Shown: positions 45,053 to 55,221, counted from the first letter of the stretch. The stretch is DNA of 64,000 nucleotides from Methanothermobacter sp. (GCF_030055435.1 NZ_JASFYG010000006.1:62001-126000); one strand, 5' to 3'. Numbers and translations are program-made. The notes: generated by a model from the sequence alone, not told the origin.

Positions 45053-45583
45053 TTATTCCCTGAGGTGCTTAACAAGGTGGCCGAGTTCAGGGACAGCAAT
45101 TTGGATTCCAAGTTCCACCGCGTTCGGTGACCCTGGAAGCGCAAATATCAGTGTTTTTCTGTATACACCCGCCGTTGCCCTGCTGAGCATAGCCCCTGCT
45201 CCCAGCTTTTTAAATGAGAGGTGCCTGAATATCTCACCGAAACCATCCAGTTCCTTTTCAAAGATACCCCGGAGGGTCTCCACTGTTATGTCTCTACTTC
45301 CGATTCCCGTGCCACCGGTGGTAAATATAACTTCAGCACCCCTGTCTATCATCTCATCAACTGTAGCTAGAAGTTCATGTCTGTCATCGGGTATTATCCT
45401 GTATTCCTTAACAGAATAACTTTCAGAAAGTGCCTCCATGAGTTTCCTGCCTGATAGGTCACCTTCAGGTATTTCACCAGTTTTTCTGAATTCCTCATAT
45501 TTTGAATCACTGAGGGTGATGACACCACAGATTATGTCCTCTGGAGCCAATCTCCTGTGCTCCTCCATAGTGGAACTTTTCAT
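45053..45583 (-). CDS. moaB: MoaB-like molybdenum/tungsten cofactor protein
   Basis: The 176-residue MogA/MoaB-fold protein has ICGVITLSDSKYEEFRKTGE, LSGRKLMEALSE, IFTTGGTGIGSRDITVE and LIFALPGSPNAVELG. It adenylylates molybdopterin before metal insertion, here probably for tungsten- or molybdenum-dependent formylmethanofuran and formate enzymes. I start it at 45583 after GGTTGAT; a longer frame upstream is not credible. A TATA-like CTTATAAAT on the minus strand lies about 65 bases upstream. Confidence 0.9.
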   Translation of the reverse strand: MKSSTMEEHRRLAPEDIICGVITLSDSKYEEFRKTGEIPEGDLSGRKLMEALSESYSVKEYRIIPDDRHELLATVDEMIDRGAEVIFTTGGTGIGSRDITVETLRGIFEKELDGFGEIFRHLSFKKLGAGAMLSRATAGVYRKTLIFALPGSPNAVELGIQIAVPELGHLVKHLRE

Positions 45584-45736
45584 ATCAATCAACCGGTATC
45601 TTAATAATAAAGTGTGGATGTAACATGTTATTTCTTCTGGGCGTAATTTATAAGTTTTTTGGTTTTTCTGTAAGCGAAAGTGAGTATATTCATGTTTCTG
45701 ACAAGGAGAGAAAAGTAATAAAAATTTATGGCGGTT

Positions 45737-45826
45737 TGGTCTGGGTAGGGTTTGATATTGGATTGGAGGCGGTTTCAATTCCAATTTAAAAGACCAGAAT
45801 AAGTTTAAACGTCCTGGACCCTACCC
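45737..45826. other. Nested inverted repeats with pseudoknot potential
   Basis: Three complementary pairs interlock. GGGTAGGGT (45743-45751) pairs with ACCCTACCC (45818-45826). ATTGGATTG (45757-45765) pairs with CAATTCCAAT (45776-45785) with one bulge. TGGTCT (45737-45742) pairs with AGACCA (45791-45796). The last pair crosses the first, giving an H-type pseudoknot in a transcript of either strand. Function unknown. Confidence 0.4.
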
Positions 45827-45983
45827 GTTTATTATATATTGTCGCCACTATTTATAAAGTTTTCGTTAGATTGCTTCATCCGTTCTCAAGGACTTTTAAG
45901 CGCATTTAAGGGTTTTTAAACCATCTAAACATGAAAATAGCTGTTTTAATGGACTTTACAGAAATTCATGGTAATACTTTTTT

Positions 45984-46074
45984 ACACCTGCCCGATTATT
46001 CACTGGGCAGCTGATGGGGTGTGTCTGAGGTTCCTCCACAGGAAAAGCCCCACCTACTATTCCCCCTGCGAGGG
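45984..46074 (+). ncRNA. Candidate structured RNA (GC-rich hairpin cluster)
   Basis: A GC-rich island in AT-rich intergenic DNA. CTGCCC (45988-45993) pairs with GGGCAG (46005-46010), extended by ACAC/GTGT outside. TGGGG (46015-46019) pairs with CCCCA (46048-46052). TTCCT (46031-46035) pairs with AGGAA (46040-46044). The strand is not certain. It has TGATG and CTGA boxes but no complete C/D or H/ACA layout that I can confirm. Confidence 0.35.
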
Positions 46075-46153
46075 TAAATTTATTACCATGGTTCACCAAA
46101 CCTGAAAAATGGAAACTTATTATATTATAATCCCTGATTAATACGTGGTCTTC

Positions 46154-46651
46154 ATGAAAATTATTCTCGACGCATCTGCATTCATAAATGGATACATACC
46201 TGAGGGCACTGAAAACTACACCGTGAAGTCCGTGACAGATGAAATAAGGGACTTCAAATCGGTTATGGTCCTCGAGAGGGCACTCAGTGATGGCAGACTC
46301 AGAATAATGGAACCTGACCCGGAGAGCATGAGGAAAGTGGATGAGGTCACCACCAGCTCAGGGGATGCCATGAGGCTCTCCAGTACAGACAGGGAGGTTA
46401 TAGGACTTGCCGTTTCACTCAAAAAGAGGGGTAGGGTAACTGTAATCACCGATGACTATACAATACAGAACACCCTCAGAATTCTTGGAATAGAGTTCCG
46501 CAGCGTCCTCACATCAGGTATAAAGGAGACCTATCAGTGGAGAAAGATATGCACCGGATGCAGGAGGGTGTACCCTCAGGACTACCAGTTTGGGGAATGT
46601 GAGATATGTGGCTCAGAGATAAAGAAGAAGAGATACAGATCCCGCCGTTAG
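46154..46651 (+). CDS. Nob1-like endoribonuclease (PIN domain plus zinc ribbon)
   Basis: The 165-residue protein has a PIN domain with Asp in [11 protein letters not shown], acidic residues in [12 protein letters not shown] and VITDDYTIQ, and a C-terminal zinc ribbon (CTGCRRVYP...CEICGSEI) with basic tail KKKRYRSRR. Nob1 cleaves the 3' end of pre-16S rRNA. I start it at the ATG 46154, three codons into a longer GTG frame. It leads the plus-strand run into the methanogenesis-marker genes. Confidence 0.88.
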   Translation: MKIILDASAFINGYIPEGTENYTVKSVTDEIRDFKSVMVLERALSDGRLRIMEPDPESMRKVDEVTTSSGDAMRLSSTDREVIGLAVSLKKRGRVTVITDDYTIQNTLRILGIEFRSVLTSGIKETYQWRKICTGCRRVYPQDYQFGECEICGSEIKKKRYRSRR

Positions 46652-46682
46652 AGGGGATCTTGCAGGAGGCGCAGGTGATCTT

Positions 46683-47804
46683 ATGAGGATAGGCGTGGTT
46701 GTCCATGGACCACAGATAGTTGACTCAGGATACGCAGCAAAACTCATAGATTTTCTAAAAAAATATGGAGAGGTCAGGGCAAGACTTGGGGGCACCATGG
46801 GGCGGACCGCTGTCTATGACGCCCACCTTGAGGATGTTATAGACATATCAGAGAAAAGGCTTCCAAGTGAATCGGTTGACCTATTTGCAGATGAGGGCGC
46901 CGACATTGTTGTCCTCATGAATTACGGTAAGTCCCGTATCACAGGGCACGGATTTGGATACAAGGTTTTCCAGAGATCAGAAAAAAAACCGCCAGTTGTT
47001 CAGATAGAAAGACCAGGTGAACCTGATGGAAGTGTTGTAGCATGGAAGAGGGAAGCCGAGCCATTCGCAGAAAAACTGGCATCTGAACTTGAACTTGAAA
47101 TGGTGGATCCAGAGGAGGTATGCAGGGAGATCTTCCATGGGGAACCATGTGGTGAACAGAAACCTGATAGAGGGGAGTACCGGAGACTCGTGGGTGTCTC
47201 AGAGAATGAGAACATATTCGTAAATGGTATAGTTGTTGGGGTCTCAACGTCAGACGACGTAACCCTCGTCGCAGAGGATGGTGTGATCACTGAGATAATA
47301 GGGGGGAAGATAAAGAAACACGGTGTTGAAAAACTTGGAAGGGTTAACCTGAAGGATGCGGTTGTAAAGACGGGACTTCTCCGCCGCTCCGAGGTAAAAC
47401 CCAGGAAAGTGAAGGTAAGGGAAAACAATAAAAAGAAGTACAGGATTTCCTTCTTAAACCATGCAGCAGAGGATATATACACTCTCCATGACTCTGACCT
47501 TGTTGTCACGGTTGGAGATGACACAACGCTAGTGGCTGCAGATATCCTCTACAGATTCGATGTTCCCATAATAGGGATAACAGACGGGGATATAGATAGG
47601 GTGGTTAAGAAGGGCTTCAAATGCGCAGATTCGATCATAATAGAGTTTGAGGAGGGATGGGACGATATAGTTGGTGAAAGAATCCACAGGGAGCTCTTCC
47701 GCGGTAAAAACACAATTGAAACCCATGATTTGGAAACTTTTAAAAGGAATTTACTACAGATTATAGATAATATAGGTGCAAGCTACACCGTGAGATACAC
47801 CTAA
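46683..47804 (+). CDS. DUF2117 family protein
   Basis: The 373-residue protein is typical of methanogens. The N-terminal third ([37 protein letters not shown]) and the C-terminal third ([39 protein letters not shown]) look like two alpha/beta Rossmann-type domains, with a Lys-rich linker. [12 protein letters not shown] resembles the nucleotide-binding GGDGT-type motif of NAD kinases. Function is unknown, but it is directly upstream of marker 2, so it is likely part of this methanogenesis operon. GGTGATC precedes the ATG. Confidence 0.75.
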   Translation: MRIGVVVHGPQIVDSGYAAKLIDFLKKYGEVRARLGGTMGRTAVYDAHLEDVIDISEKRLPSESVDLFADEGADIVVLMNYGKSRITGHGFGYKVFQRSEKKPPVVQIERPGEPDGSVVAWKREAEPFAEKLASELELEMVDPEEVCREIFHGEPCGEQKPDRGEYRRLVGVSENENIFVNGIVVGVSTSDDVTLVAEDGVITEIIGGKIKKHGVEKLGRVNLKDAVVKTGLLRRSEVKPRKVKVRENNKKKYRISFLNHAAEDIYTLHDSDLVVTVGDDTTLVAADILYRFDVPIIGITDGDIDRVVKKGFKCADSIIIEFEEGWDDIVGERIHRELFRGKNTIETHDLETFKRNLLQIIDNIGASYTVRYT

Positions 47805-47826
47805 ACCGATAAAAAGAGGTGTGGAA

Positions 47827-48813
47827 TTGGATTTAGATGATATCATCCATTCCCTTAAAAATTTTGAGGGTATAACAAGAAAAAGGCCGATAGGAAAGAT
47901 AGTTTCCATTCTTAATGATGCATACAGTGTCTCAGGAAAAACACATCTCGGTTACGGTGATGACGCCTCGGCCATCAGGATCGGAAACGGAAAACTTCTT
48001 TTACTGGCAGCGGATGGAATATGGGGGCGTCTGATGGAGGCTGACCCCCACTGGGCCGGTTACTGTTCTGTGCTTGTTAATGTTAATGATATTGCAGCCA
48101 TGGGCGGCAAACCCGTGGGCATGGTTAACGTTCTCTCAATTAACTCAAGGGAGACCTGTTACAGTGTAATGGAGGGTATAAGGGAAGGGGCAGAGAAGTT
48201 CGGGGTCCCGATGGTGGGGGGCCACGTGCACCCTGACACACCCTACGATGCACTTGATGTTTCAATTGCAGGTATAGCATCGGAGGATGCAATCATAACA
48301 AGCTGCGACGCAGAACCCGGCGACAGGGTTATAGTGGGCATAGACCTCGATGGAAAACCACACCCCTCATTCTTCCTGAACTGGGACACAACCACCCATA
48401 AAACACCTGAGGAGGTGCAGTTCCAGATTGAGGTGATGTCCATCATCGCAGAAAGAAAGCTGGTAACTGCAGGTAAGGATATAAGCAACCCTGGGACCCT
48501 TGGAACACTGGGGATGCTACTTGAGGCATCGGATGTGGGTGCACGGGTGGAACTGGAATCAATACCACGTAACAGATCAGTTAAGTGGGAGGACTGGCTT
48601 CGAATGTACCCTGGCTCAGGTTTTGTGCTGACAGCAAGGCCTGAAAATGCTGCTGAATGTATTGAATTACTTGAGTCTGCCGGAATAACCGCATCAGACG
48701 CCGGGGAGATAGTATCCGAAAGAAAACTCCGCTTAATCCATGATAATGAGGAAAGGATCCTCTTTGACTTTGAAAGGGACATCATAACAGGTGTGATAGA
48801 AGAAAAAATATGA
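47827..48813 (+). CDS. Methanogenesis marker protein 2 (AIR synthase-like)
   Basis: This 328-residue protein of the PurM/ThiL (AIR synthase) fold has [70 protein letters not shown] and the C-terminal [13 protein letters not shown]. The family phosphorylates small substrates with ATP. Marker 2 is restricted to methanogens. I start it at the TTG 47827, five bases after GAGGTG; a GTG at 47821 would overlap the ribosome site. It follows DUF2117 closely. Confidence 0.85.
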   Translation: MDLDDIIHSLKNFEGITRKRPIGKIVSILNDAYSVSGKTHLGYGDDASAIRIGNGKLLLLAADGIWGRLMEADPHWAGYCSVLVNVNDIAAMGGKPVGMVNVLSINSRETCYSVMEGIREGAEKFGVPMVGGHVHPDTPYDALDVSIAGIASEDAIITSCDAEPGDRVIVGIDLDGKPHPSFFLNWDTTTHKTPEEVQFQIEVMSIIAERKLVTAGKDISNPGTLGTLGMLLEASDVGARVELESIPRNRSVKWEDWLRMYPGSGFVLTARPENAAECIELLESAGITASDAGEIVSERKLRLIHDNEERILFDFERDIITGVIEEKI

Positions 48814-48823
48814 GGGAGATCTG

Positions 48824-50365
48824 ATGTTTGTTAAGGTTAATGGAGTGGAGGTTGAACTCCCGGAGGGGGCCACAGTGAGGGATGCAATCGATGCTACAGG
48901 AGCCCCCTACGTGGAAGGCGCCCTTGTGGGCCTCATAAGTGGCACAAGGGAACTTGAAAGAACAATAGACACATACCGGATCAAAACAACAGCAGGAAGC
49001 ATCCTGATTGAACTGCTCCCTGAGGAAGCACCTGAAATTGTTGAAACATGGCGGAAGGTATACAGTAACCTTGAAAATCTCCGTGTAAGGTGGACAACTC
49101 CATCCGAGATTTCAATGGGACCCCTGAAAACGGAACTGGAGCCGTCAAGGAAGGAATTCTTCTACAACGAGAAAGAGGTTATAATGAGCCTTTCAGGGTT
49201 CAGCCCGGATTCAACCCACATAATAATCTCCAGGGACCCCCATTCAGCAGTATACGGCGCCCCAGCTGAGAACAGGGGCGTTTTTGCAAGGGTAACCGGT
49301 GGAGGAAGAACCATTGAAAGACTGACAGACCGCGACGTGATAAGGTCAGTTGAACCAGTTGTTGAGAGAAAAAGCATAGTTGAGAGCGCCGCAGTGACAG
49401 ACCTTGAAACACCACTCGAGGACGGAAACCAGATATTCACCTACGTTAAGGTAAAACCATCCCACGAGTCCCCCCAGTCTGTTGAACACTTCTTCACAAT
49501 GGTGGAGGAGGGGAAACTGAGGGTCGACTATGAGGCCAACTCATTCATAGGTTTCTACTCCCTCCAGGGAATAAAAAAGGATCCCGAAAAAATAGCAAAA
49601 AGAAACAGGGGCACAGTGACCCTTCGGAACACAGGAAGGGGCGCTGGAAGGGTTTACATATACAGGGAGGACAGGGTTTCAACACCATCCCACAACCTCA
49701 TAGGACAAGTTACAGATGGAATGGAACTGGTTGATATAGCAGGGGAAGGGGACCAGATCACAGTGGAGTGCGAACCCGGCAGGATAATGACAGTCTCCAT
49801 GACCCAGAAGGAAGCAGAGGAATACCTTAAACGGTACGGTGTGGAGCAGATACGGGACGGCATAATGGTTGACGATGCAATCGTTGTGACCCAGGACCCA
49901 CCCTACACCATGGACATTCTTAAGGAGGGAAGGGTCAGAACAGTGGGCATAGAGGCCGATAAAATCCTGGAGGTTGAACTGGACCCTGATGCACCCAGAT
50001 CCTCATGGTACTTCCGCAGACTCACGGGCCTCATCGACACACCCATCGGATCCCTTAAGGTACACTTCGCCTTCCCAGGCATGAAGGTGGTGATGTTTGA
50101 GGGTGACAGATCCCTGGCAAAGGGACTTGTACCGGAGAAAACACCTGAAAACTGCGTTAAAAAGGGCAGCATTGGCATAACAAACATGTCAAGGAGACAC
50201 ATAGGCATGGTTGGTGTTAGACTAGAGGACAACGATGAATACGGCCCAACAGGGGAACCATTCAACGGCACCAACATAATTGGTAGAATCACAGAGGGCC
50301 TTGAAAATGTTGAAAAATTCAAAGAGGGGGACACCGTCTATGTCCGGGAAAGAAAAAAAACATGA
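48824..50365 (+). CDS. Methanogenesis marker protein 3 (Mmp3)
   Basis: The 513-residue methanogen-specific protein has an N-terminal ubiquitin-like/ThiS-type segment ([20 protein letters not shown]), a middle domain, and cyclophilin-like stretches ([40 protein letters not shown]). Mmp3 has been reported in the MCR activation complex with McrC and component A2. GGGAGATC precedes the ATG. The marker 6 start overlaps its last codons. Confidence 0.88.
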   Translation: MFVKVNGVEVELPEGATVRDAIDATGAPYVEGALVGLISGTRELERTIDTYRIKTTAGSILIELLPEEAPEIVETWRKVYSNLENLRVRWTTPSEISMGPLKTELEPSRKEFFYNEKEVIMSLSGFSPDSTHIIISRDPHSAVYGAPAENRGVFARVTGGGRTIERLTDRDVIRSVEPVVERKSIVESAAVTDLETPLEDGNQIFTYVKVKPSHESPQSVEHFFTMVEEGKLRVDYEANSFIGFYSLQGIKKDPEKIAKRNRGTVTLRNTGRGAGRVYIYREDRVSTPSHNLIGQVTDGMELVDIAGEGDQITVECEPGRIMTVSMTQKEAEEYLKRYGVEQIRDGIMVDDAIVVTQDPPYTMDILKEGRVRTVGIEADKILEVELDPDAPRSSWYFRRLTGLIDTPIGSLKVHFAFPGMKVVMFEGDRSLAKGLVPEKTPENCVKKGSIGITNMSRRHIGMVGVRLEDNDEYGPTGEPFNGTNIIGRITEGLENVEKFKEGDTVYVRERKKT

Positions 50366-50786
50366 AGAATCAACAAGGATGATAATACTTGGGCCGTCAT
50401 CAAGGCTGAGCTCATCGGAACTTGTCCAGAGGCTCCACCTCCTTGGACTGCCACTCACCATAAAATCAACATGCTATGGTGCGCTGGTGCATGGTGACAA
50501 AGACACTGTGATGGAGGCTGTCAGGAAAATACGCAGCCTCGACCCGGCTAACATATTCACAAAGGAGAGGGGATTCCCACCAGGGGACCCCAGGCGATGC
50601 AGAGGACACAGAGGGGCAGCAAGGGAGGGTTACCATCAGCTTGAAAAGGAATTCAAACTACTCGGATACGTGGGCGAGGCCCTTGAAAGGCCCCAGAAGG
50701 CCGAACCCGAAAAAAAGGAGAAGGTTTCTGTTGATGAATTCCGCAATGTAGTTGAGAGGAGTCTGAAATCTAGACAGAAAACATAG
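50340..50786 (+). CDS. Methanogenesis marker protein 6 (Mmp6)
   Basis: The 148-residue protein has the core [39 protein letters not shown] and [20 protein letters not shown]. It is found only in methanogens and with MCR-activating proteins. I start it at 50340 ([10 protein letters not shown]), overlapping marker 3 by 26 bases with a GAGGGGG site; a start at 50379 (MIILG) is also possible. Confidence 0.85.
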   Translation: MSGKEKKHEESTRMIILGPSSRLSSSELVQRLHLLGLPLTIKSTCYGALVHGDKDTVMEAVRKIRSLDPANIFTKERGFPPGDPRRCRGHRGAAREGYHQLEKEFKLLGYVGEALERPQKAEPEKKEKVSVDEFRNVVERSLKSRQKT

Positions 50787-50797
50787 GGCTGATTGAA

Positions 50798-51169
50798 ATG
50801 AAAATAACTTCATCATCCACTGGAGAGGAACTCAAGGAACTTGGAATGTGTATACATGAACTTGTAAGTCGTCTTCCCCTCACAATAAGGAGCCGGGAAG
50901 CAAAGGGTCTTCGAATAGAGGACGGCAAGGTGATCGATGACAGCTACACTGGGCCTGTACTTGAAAAGGTCCTTGAATCAGGAGAGATAGCAAGGGAAAC
51001 ACCCGAGAGGGGACCCTACAAGGGGATACCTGTGGTCGTGGTACCCCTGAAGGAGAAGGGTGAGGTTCTCTGTGCAGTGGGAATCGTTGACGCCACAAAG
51101 GGCCTCTTCACAGACATGGTTGAAATAGCCAGAAGACCCCAGGAGGAAGACAGGGGGGAATTCTATTGA
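50798..51169 (+). CDS. DUF2111 family protein
   Basis: The 123-residue protein carries the DUF2111 pattern: [20 protein letters not shown], then [20 protein letters not shown], then [20 protein letters not shown], resembling a small sensory or regulatory (GAF/PAS-like) fold. It is typical of methanogen marker operons. It sits between markers 6 and 5; the marker 5 TTG overlaps its stop. Confidence 0.8.
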   Translation: MKITSSSTGEELKELGMCIHELVSRLPLTIRSREAKGLRIEDGKVIDDSYTGPVLEKVLESGEIARETPERGPYKGIPVVVVPLKEKGEVLCAVGIVDATKGLFTDMVEIARRPQEEDRGEFY

Positions 51170-51612
51170 AGATAGCGATATTTCCACCAAATTCACTTAT
51201 ACTCGCAGATCTTGTTGAAAGAAGGGGACATGAGCCCCTTGTAATCCAGAAAGAAATCAGAAAGAAGGTCACAGACCCTGAAATTGATTCACCACCCTTC
51301 AATATAACCGAGGAGGACCCGATAAAAGGCCTGAAGTACGCGGCAATTGAGGTTCCCTCAGGTGTGAGGGGGAGAATGGCAATCCTTGGACCCCTCATAG
51401 AGGAGGCGGATGCCGCCATAATAATGGAGGATGCTCCATTTGGCTTTGGATGCATAGGATGCGCAAGGACAAATGAACTCTGCGTATTCCAGCTCAGAAA
51501 GAAGGGCATACCCACACTTGAACTGAAATACCCTAAAACAAGGGAAGAGACAATAGATGTGGTTAACAGGATAAACAAATTCCTGGACGAACTGGAGGCT
51601 CAAAATGGTTAA
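51166..51612 (+). CDS. Methanogenesis marker protein 5 (Mmp5)
   Basis: The 148-residue protein has [60 protein letters not shown] and a Cys pair CIGC before TNELC. The three cysteines may bind a metal or Fe-S cluster. It is restricted to methanogens. The start is TTG at 51166, five bases after GGGGGGAA. Its end overlaps marker 15 by 8 bases. Confidence 0.85.
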   Translation: MKIAIFPPNSLILADLVERRGHEPLVIQKEIRKKVTDPEIDSPPFNITEEDPIKGLKYAAIEVPSGVRGRMAILGPLIEEADAAIIMEDAPFGFGCIGCARTNELCVFQLRKKGIPTLELKYPKTREETIDVVNRINKFLDELEAQNG

Positions 51613-52843
51613 AATAGCCCAGATTTCATGCGGAACAGAATACAGCGGTGTTCAGAAGGAAATTGAAAAGGCGGCGAGGACTTTCGGGGCCGAAATAGTA
51701 ATCCCCGAGGCTGACCTTGACTACATAGAAGAGGCCTATGAAAAATTTGGGTTCAACTGTGCCAGTTCAAGCCTGAAACTCATGATTGCAAGGGCAATGT
51801 CAATCGTTGAGGGCAAAACAGATGCCGACGCGGTTTTCATAGCAACCTGCTTCAGATGCGCAGAGGGTGCCCTTGTAAGGAATGAGATAAGGAGGTTCAT
51901 ACAGCAGAACACAAGGCTTCCAGTTGTAACCTACTCATTCACAGAGAGAACAAAGGCTGATGAGCTCTTCATACGCATGGAGGCGCTCTCCACAATAGTG
52001 GCAAGGAAGAGCATACTTGCAAGGGAGAAACAGGAGGGCCTCACACTTGGAATCGATTCGGGTTCAACAACCACCAAGGTAGTTCTGATGGAGGATAACG
52101 AGGTCATAGGGACAGGATGGCTTCCCACAACAGATGTCCTTGGCTCGGCAGAGAAGGGCATAGAGGAGGCCCTCGCAGGTACAGGTTACACGCTGAAGGA
52201 CCTTGATGGGATAGGAGTTACAGGTTACGGCAGGTTAACCATAGGAAAACATTACGGGGCCGACCTCGTACAGGAGGAACTCAGCGTAAACTCCAAGGGT
52301 GCAGTGTTCCTTGCAGACCACCAGAAGGGGGAGGCAACGGTCCTTGATATAGGTGGTATGGACAACAAGGTCATAACAGTCAACGATGGAATACCCGACA
52401 ACTTCACCATGGGGGGTATCTGCGCCGGTGCATCAGGACGTTTCCTGGAGATAACAGCCAGAAGGCTTGGAGTGGAGATAGATGAACTTGGAAGCCTGGC
52501 ACTGAAGGGGGACTACCGGAAGGCGATGCTCAACAGTTACTGCATAGTCTTTGGTATACAGGACCTTGTAACCGCACTTGCAGCGGGAGTTTCAAGGGAG
52601 GACGCAGCAGCCGCGGCATGCCATTCGGTGGCCGAACAGGTATATGAGCAGCAGCTCCAGGAAATAGATGTGAGGGAACCCCTCATACAGGTGGGTGGAA
52701 CATCCCTTATAGAGGGCCTTGTTAAGGCGGTAAGTGATATCCTGGGCGGTATCGATGTTATCGTACCCCCATATTCACAGCACATAGGCGCAGTTGGAGC
52801 GGCCCTCCTTGTTTCTGGAATGAAAGACGTCAGTGAGGGTTAA
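51605..52843 (+). CDS. Methanogenesis marker protein 15 (activase-type ASKHA ATPase)
   Basis: The 412-residue protein has an N-terminal domain of about 140 residues with Cys motifs ([27 protein letters not shown]). A C-terminal CoA-enzyme-activase/BcrAD-type ATPase follows: [44 protein letters not shown] and the cluster motif [14 protein letters not shown]. Activases of this fold use ATP to drive low-potential electron transfer from a [4Fe-4S] cluster. In this operon it is a natural candidate for powering MCR reactivation, which is inference. Confidence 0.88.
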   Translation: MVKIAQISCGTEYSGVQKEIEKAARTFGAEIVIPEADLDYIEEAYEKFGFNCASSSLKLMIARAMSIVEGKTDADAVFIATCFRCAEGALVRNEIRRFIQQNTRLPVVTYSFTERTKADELFIRMEALSTIVARKSILAREKQEGLTLGIDSGSTTTKVVLMEDNEVIGTGWLPTTDVLGSAEKGIEEALAGTGYTLKDLDGIGVTGYGRLTIGKHYGADLVQEELSVNSKGAVFLADHQKGEATVLDIGGMDNKVITVNDGIPDNFTMGGICAGASGRFLEITARRLGVEIDELGSLALKGDYRKAMLNSYCIVFGIQDLVTALAAGVSREDAAAAACHSVAEQVYEQQLQEIDVREPLIQVGGTSLIEGLVKAVSDILGGIDVIVPPYSQHIGAVGAALLVSGMKDVSEG

Positions 52844-52844
52844 A

Positions 52845-53402
52845 ATGGGGATAAATGTTGAGTGCTATGACCCCAGGGGTGCAGAGGTCTATGAGATAAT
52901 AGCCCGCCAGGTTCTCCAGGATCTCCAGCTTGCAAGGGCAGTTGATGACCTGAGAATATGGGTTGATCCCAGAGAGCCGGTCTTCATCATAGCGGTTAAG
53001 ACACAGAAGACCTCTGAGCCGATTTACCTTGAGGACATGGCTGAGATGGAGGTTGATAAGGTCACAGGAGCAGTCCACCTGAGGATAAGGGACGAGACGT
53101 ACCTTCCACAGCTACTTGAAAGGCTCTGGGAGACACAGGGACGTGGCAGGGTACGGCAGCCATCCCGCTTTGAGGTGGTGATTGAGGACCCCATCTCGGA
53201 TATCAGTGGAATGACGGTCCACGACCCCTCAATGAACCTGAAGAAGAGGGTCTACGATGCAATATTCCGTATAATACCAGAGGGATTCCGGGTTATAAGG
53301 GACCTTTCAGAGGATAACATAATAGCCCTTGTATGTACCGATGAGGTGCTAAGGGATGAATGGATTTTAAAGGCCAGGGAAATAATAGAGGATATGAGGT
53401 GA
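52845..53402 (+). CDS. Methanogenesis marker protein 17 (Mmp17)
   Basis: The 185-residue protein has INVECYDPRGAEVYEIIARQ, EPVFIIAVKTQKTSEPIYLE, RVRQPSRFEVVIEDPISD and LKKRVYDAIFRIIPEGFRVI. Mmp17 is a member of the MCR activation complex in other methanogens. I start it at the ATG 52845, two bases after the marker 15 stop, with GAGGGTT upstream, rather than at the GTG inside marker 15. nifB follows 6 bases downstream. Confidence 0.88.
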   Translation: MGINVECYDPRGAEVYEIIARQVLQDLQLARAVDDLRIWVDPREPVFIIAVKTQKTSEPIYLEDMAEMEVDKVTGAVHLRIRDETYLPQLLERLWETQGRGRVRQPSRFEVVIEDPISDISGMTVHDPSMNLKKRVYDAIFRIIPEGFRVIRDLSEDNIIALVCTDEVLRDEWILKAREIIEDMR

Positions 53403-53408
53403 AAAAAC

Positions 53409-54275
53409 ATGCCTGAACAGAGACAGACACGCTTCGCCCACATAACAAAGGCCCACCCCTGCTTCAATGAGAAACTGCACGACAGGGTTGGAAGGATACA
53501 CCTGCCCATCGCACCCCGCTGCAATATCCACTGCAAGTTCTGCACAAGGGATATAAGTGAATGCGAAAACCGGCCAGGGGTCACTGCAAGGATAATGACC
53601 GCTGATGATGCAGTAAAACACGTTGAGAGGGTTAAGAACGAGATGCCCATAAGTGTAATTGGGGTTGCAGGGCCCGGCGATGCCCTTGCAAATGAGGAGA
53701 CCTTTGAGTTCTTCAAAAAGGCCAGCAAGAAGTTTCCGGAGCTCCTAAAATGCCTCAGCACCAATGGTCTGCTTCTTCCAGATAAGGCTGATGAACTTGC
53801 AGAAATTGGTGTTAACACAGTCACAGTAACCGTGAACGCCATTGACCCTGACATAGGTGAGAAGATATACTCCTTTGTTATCTACAAGGATAAGGTCTAC
53901 CATGGAAGGGAGGCCTTCGAGGTTCTCTCAAAGAATCAGCTTGAGGGTATAGAGAAACTTGCAGAGAAGGGGATCATTGTTAAGGTCAACAGTGTACTCA
54001 TACCTGGCCTCAATGATGAACACATAGTTGACATTGCAAGGGAGGTTAAAAAGAGGGGAGCCTCCCTCATGAACGTCATACCACTCATACCGATGGGCGA
54101 GATGAAGGACTACCCACGGCCAACCTGTGAGGAGATCGAGAGGGTAAGGAACGAGGTTGAAAAGATAATACCCGTATTCAGGGCATGCACACAGTGCAGG
54201 GCAGACGCCTACGGTATTCCAGGTAAAAAGGGCGCTGACAGGCACCTTGACATGACACCAGCAAGCCACTACTGA
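53409..54275 (+). CDS. nifB: NifB radical SAM protein (nitrogenase-type cofactor maturase)
   Basis: The 288-residue short archaeal NifB lacks the C-terminal NafY-like domain. HPCFNEKLHDRVGRIHLP leads into the radical SAM cysteines Cys38-x3-Cys42-x2-Cys45 (CNIHCKFC). Cys18, and Cys-x2-Cys near the C-terminus (CTQCRADAYG), serve the extra clusters. NifB fuses two [4Fe-4S] clusters into the 8Fe carbide core used for nitrogenase cofactors. GAGGTGA precedes the ATG, 6 bases after marker 17. No nif structural genes are adjacent; the neighbours are all methanogenesis markers. Confidence 0.93.
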   Translation: MPEQRQTRFAHITKAHPCFNEKLHDRVGRIHLPIAPRCNIHCKFCTRDISECENRPGVTARIMTADDAVKHVERVKNEMPISVIGVAGPGDALANEETFEFFKKASKKFPELLKCLSTNGLLLPDKADELAEIGVNTVTVTVNAIDPDIGEKIYSFVIYKDKVYHGREAFEVLSKNQLEGIEKLAEKGIIVKVNSVLIPGLNDEHIVDIAREVKKRGASLMNVIPLIPMGEMKDYPRPTCEEIERVRNEVEKIIPVFRACTQCRADAYGIPGKKGADRHLDMTPASHY

Positions 54276-54291
54276 AAATCCCGTGATAACC

Positions 54292-55221
54292 ATGAAGACA
54301 CTGGAATGGAAGGACAACCGACTCATCCTTATAGATCAGAGAAAACTTCCCGATTCACTGGAGTACTTTGAGTGTGAAAACTACCGGGACGTCATATACG
54401 CAATAAAAAACATGGTTGTAAGGGGCGCACCGGCCATTGGGGTGACAGCAGCATTTGGAGTTGCCCTGGCAGACCTTGCAGGAGAGGACACTGAAAGGGC
54501 TGCAGAGGAGATAAGGTCATCAAGGCCAACCGCAGTGAACCTTTTCTGGGCAGTGGACCGTGTAATGAAATCCGGGTCCCCACTTGACGAGGCCCTGAAG
54601 ATCTACAGGGAGGATATGGAGACCAACAGGGCCATAGGGGCTCACGGGGCCAGCATAATCCAGGATGGCGATACAATCTTAACCCACTGCAATGCAGGCG
54701 CCCTTGCCTGTGTTGACTACGGCACGGCCCTGGGTGTTGTGAGGGCAGCCAGGGATCAGGGAAAGAATATAACCGTTATATGTGATGAGACAAGGCCCGT
54801 GGGACAGGGTGCCCGTTTGAGTGTCTGGGAGATGCAGCAGGAGGGCATACCCGTTAAACTGATAGCGGACGTTGCAGCGGGATACCTAATGCAGAGGGGA
54901 ATGATAGATAAGGTTATAATAGGTGCTGACCGTGTGGCAGAGGGTGGCGTGGCAAACAAGATAGGGTCACTCATGGTTGCACTCTCAGCAAAACGGTTCA
55001 ATGTACCCTTTTACGTTGCAGCACCCCTCAGCACCTTTGACAGGGAAAATTCAATTTATGATGTCGAGATAGAGGAAAGGAGTCCCGAAGAGGTCCTCTA
55101 TTATGGGGGCTGCAGGATAGCCCCGGAAAATACCGAGGCCATCAACCCGGCATTTGACATAGTACCCTCTGATCTTATAGACGGCATCATAACAGAGAAT
55201 GGTATAATGGATCCCCTCTGA
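54292..55221 (+). CDS. mtnA: S-methyl-5-thioribose-1-phosphate isomerase-like (MtnA)
   Basis: The 309-residue member of the eIF2B/MtnA/R15P-isomerase family has VVRGAPAIGVTAAFGVALAD, LTHCNAGALACVDYGTALGV, VICDETRPVGQGARLSVWEM, GADRVAEGGVANKIGS and PFYVAAPLSTFD. The catalytic Cys lies in LTHCNAG and the Asp in GADRV. It probably isomerises 5-methylthioribose-1-phosphate in methylthioadenosine recycling. I start it at 54292 after GTGAT. It follows nifB by 16 bases, so it may be transcribed with the marker operon. Confidence 0.9.
   Translation: MKTLEWKDNRLILIDQRKLPDSLEYFECENYRDVIYAIKNMVVRGAPAIGVTAAFGVALADLAGEDTERAAEEIRSSRPTAVNLFWAVDRVMKSGSPLDEALKIYREDMETNRAIGAHGASIIQDGDTILTHCNAGALACVDYGTALGVVRAARDQGKNITVICDETRPVGQGARLSVWEMQQEGIPVKLIADVAAGYLMQRGMIDKVIIGADRVAEGGVANKIGSLMVALSAKRFNVPFYVAAPLSTFDRENSIYDVEIEERSPEEVLYYGGCRIAPENTEAINPAFDIVPSDLIDGIITENGIMDPL

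Larger units (their letters stand above)
45584..46153. other. 570-base intergenic region without a convincing gene
   Basis: Between moaB (minus) and the Nob1-like gene (plus) no reading frame has ribosome site and coding look. The stretch is mostly AT-rich but contains an inverted-repeat element (45737-45826), a GC-rich hairpin cluster (45984-46074), and a TATA-like TTATTATATTATAA at about 46117-46130 for the Nob1-like gene, which would have almost no leader. Several TATA-like elements point both ways. Confidence 0.5.

Noticed and set aside
45584-45784. N-terminal extension of MoaB by 67 residues
   Set aside because: The extension crosses the promoter and inverted-repeat region, has no ribosome site, and the normal MoaB length starts at 45583.
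45774-45800. Sequence resembling a CRISPR repeat (TTTCAATTCCAATTT followed by AAAAGACC)
   Set aside because: Only one copy exists, without regular spacing or cas genes. The bases are better explained as arms of the inverted-repeat element.
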